Shown piece by piece: positions 5,040-6,592 of a DNA stretch of 6,592 nt. The stretch covers positions 1-6,592 of the forward strand of contig CAKUKL010000083.1 in NCBI GenBank assembly GCA_934662925.1. The letters are read 5' to 3'. Both the position numbers and the translations under genes were made by a program. Within the stretch, counting starts at the first letter, position 1. Each line of letters begins with the position of its first letter. Below the pieces are notes generated by a model. It saw only the letters and a list, made by a program, of their open reading frames with translations. It made no database searches and was not told where the DNA came from. This stretch comes from an uncultured Oscillospiraceae bacterium. Lineage in GTDB: Bacteria; Bacillota; Clostridia; Oscillospirales; Oscillospiraceae.

Positions 5040-6592
5040 GGATCGTGATCGGAGAGGGCTCCTGCGGCATCGCCGCGGGCGCGAAAAAGGTGCACGAAGC
5101 GCTGGAGCAGTGCGTCGGCGCGAAGCATCAGATCGGCATCACCGGCTGCATCGGCATGTGCTTCCTTGAGCCTATCGTGGATCTGTACGACGGCGAGACG
5201 TTGGTCCGCCGGCTGGTCCATGTCAAACCGGAGGACGCGCAGGCCATTGCTGAAGCCTGCGACACCGGTGACATGTCCAAGGTGGACGGCATCACCATCG
5301 CGGATGAGGACGCCAAGTTCCTCACCCAGCAGGAGCGCATCGTGCTGCGCAACTGCGGCATCATCGACCCCATGTCCATCGACGCCTACATGGAGAAGGA
5401 CGGCTACAAGGCCCTGAAAAAGGTCCTGACTTCCATGACACCGGAGGAGGTCATCGAGGAGATCAAGATCTCCGGTCTGGCCGGGCGCGGCGGCGCGGGC
5501 TTCCCCACGTGGTTCAAGTGGAACGCCTGCCGGAATTCTGCCGGGGACGAGAAATATCTGATCTGCAACGCGGACGAGGGCGACCCCGGCGCGTTCATGG
5601 ACCGCGCTGTTATCGAGTCCGACCCCCACGACCTGATCGAGGGCATGCTCATCGCGGCCTACGCCATCGGCGCGGCCAATATCATCGTGTACGTCCGGGC
5701 GGAGTATCCGCTGGCCATCGTCCGCCTGAAGAACGCCTTCAAGCAGGCGGAGGAGCGGGGCCTGCTGGGCAATCACATTCTGGGCACGGATTTCTCCTGC
5801 AAGGCCCGCATCAAGGCCGGCGCGGGCGCCTTTGTCTGCGGCGAGGAGACCGCCCTCATCGAGTCCATGGAGGGCAAGCGCGGCATGCCGCGGCTCAAGC
5901 CGCCCTTCCCGGCCCAGTCGGGCTATCAGGGCAAGCCCTCCAACATCAACAACGTGGAGACCTTCGCCAACGTGGCGTGGATCATCAACCACGGCGGCGC
6001 GGCCTTTGCCGCCATGGGTACCGAGAACAGCAAGGGCACCAAGGTGTTCGCCCTCACCGGCAAGGTCCTCCGCGGCGGTCTGGTGGAGATCCCCATGGGC
6101 CGCACCCTGCGTGAGGTCATCTTCGACATCGGCGGCGGCATCCGCAATGGCCGCCAGTTCAAAGCCGTGCAGATGGGCGGCCCCTCCGGCGGCTGCATCC
6201 CCGCCGCGCTGCTGGACACCCAGATCGACTACAAGGCCCTGTCCGCCACCGGCGCCATCATGGGCTCCGGCGGCATGGTCGTCATGGACGACAGCACCTG
6301 TATGGTGGGAATGGCCCGGTTCTTCCTCGACTTCACCGCCAAGGAGTCCTGCGGCAAGTGCGTCCAGTGCCGCATCGGCACCCGCCGCCTGCTGGAGATC
6401 CTGACCCGGATCACCAACGGCGAGGGCAAAGAGGGCGACGTGGAGCTGCTGGAGGAGCTGTGCGTGGCCGTCAAGGACGGCGCTCTGTGCGGTCTGGGCC
6501 AGACGGCCCCCAACCCGCTGCTCACCACCATCCGCTATTTCCGCAGCGAGTACGACGCTCATATCCGGGAGAAGCGCTGCCCCGCCAAGGAG
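5036..6592 (+). CDS. nuoF: NuoF/HndC-like NADH-binding FMN/Fe-S subunit (3' end missing)
   Basis: 519 residues are present and the frame is still open at the right edge. Domains in order: a thioredoxin-like ferredoxin domain (1 to about 90; cysteines C10, C38, C42); the NADH/FMN-binding core with SGLAGRGGAGFPT (146-158), ICNADEGDPGAF (176-187) and GAGAFVCGEETAL (262-274); and the [4Fe-4S] region with ESCGKCVQCRIGT (437-449; C439, C442, C445) plus C485 in LCGLG. The fused N-terminal domain and the CPAKE ending (from C515) are typical of HndC/HydB proteins of about 600 residues, which end in a two-cluster ferredoxin domain, so that domain probably lies just past the window. It oxidises NAD(P)H, or reduces NAD(P)+, at FMN and exchanges electrons with NuoE and a catalytic subunit. 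The start at 5036 overlaps the nuoE stop and follows AAGGGGG (5022-5028). The first cysteine of the usual C-x4-C pair in the N-terminal domain is I5. Confidence 0.94.
   Translation, partial: MRIVIGEGSCGIAAGAKKVHEALEQCVGAKHQIGITGCIGMCFLEPIVDLYDGETLVRRLVHVKPEDAQAIAEACDTGDMSKVDGITIADEDAKFLTQQERIVLRNCGIIDPMSIDAYMEKDGYKALKKVLTSMTPEEVIEEIKISGLAGRGGAGFPTWFKWNACRNSAGDEKYLICNADEGDPGAFMDRAVIESDPHDLIEGMLIAAYAIGAANIIVYVRAEYPLAIVRLKNAFKQAEERGLLGNHILGTDFSCKARIKAGAGAFVCGEETALIESMEGKRGMPRLKPPFPAQSGYQGKPSNINNVETFANVAWIINHGGAAFAAMGTENSKGTKVFALTGKVLRGGLVEIPMGRTLREVIFDIGGGIRNGRQFKAVQMGGPSGGCIPAALLDTQIDYKALSATGAIMGSGGMVVMDDSTCMVGMARFFLDFTAKESCGKCVQCRIGTRRLLEILTRITNGEGKEGDVELLEELCVAVKDGALCGLGQTAPNPLLTTIRYFRSEYDAHIREKRCPAKE

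Noticed and set aside
4970..6562. 530-codon open frame on the minus strand opposite nuoF
   Set aside because: The plus strand encodes a motif-complete NuoF over the same span. The antisense product is low-complexity and has no recognisable domain.

Overview
The window is about 6.6 kb of GC-rich bacterial chromosome, most likely from an anaerobic Gram-positive such as a high-GC gut Clostridium relative (Oscillospiraceae-type). The reasons are strong AGGAGG-type ribosome binding sites, sigma-A-like promoters in AT-rich gaps, GC-rich codon use, and a NuoE/NuoF pair of the fermentative hydrogenase or formate-dehydrogenase diaphorase type. The taxonomic call is an inference. I see no mobile element, CRISPR array, tRNA or rRNA.

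Left part (1-2865, minus strand): an operon read leftwards. It begins with a GPH-family (MelB-like) cation-coupled symporter (2619-1267). Next is a 343-residue oxidoreductase of the dihydrodipicolinate-reductase/2,4-diaminopentanoate-dehydrogenase type (1157-126), then a second related NAD(P)-binding protein (from 108, running off the left edge). Upstream of the symporter is a control region. It holds a phased set of CGAT/ATCG half-sites containing a canonical LysR-type T-N11-A dyad, a candidate promoter, and three palindromes placed end to end. This looks like a small import-and-oxidation cassette whose substrate cannot be named from sequence.

Middle (2800-4251, minus strand): a LysR-type regulator (3750-2866) ending in a clear intrinsic terminator (2833-2800). 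A 126-residue unknown protein (4169-3789) lies just upstream of it. Both are probably driven by one good extended -10 promoter at 4251-4223. The regulator is the obvious candidate to bind the dyads in front of the symporter.

Right part (4298-6592, plus strand): divergent from the regulator unit. Two overlapping sigma-A-like promoters and inverted repeats (4298-4380) are followed by a long GC-rich leader with many hairpins (about 4381-4556). Then come NuoE-like (4557-5039) and NuoF-like (5036 to the right edge) subunits with an ATGA overlap. They form the FMN/Fe-S NADH-oxidising module of a soluble multi-subunit enzyme. The catalytic subunit (an FeFe-hydrogenase or a formate dehydrogenase are the usual partners) should lie to the right, outside the window.
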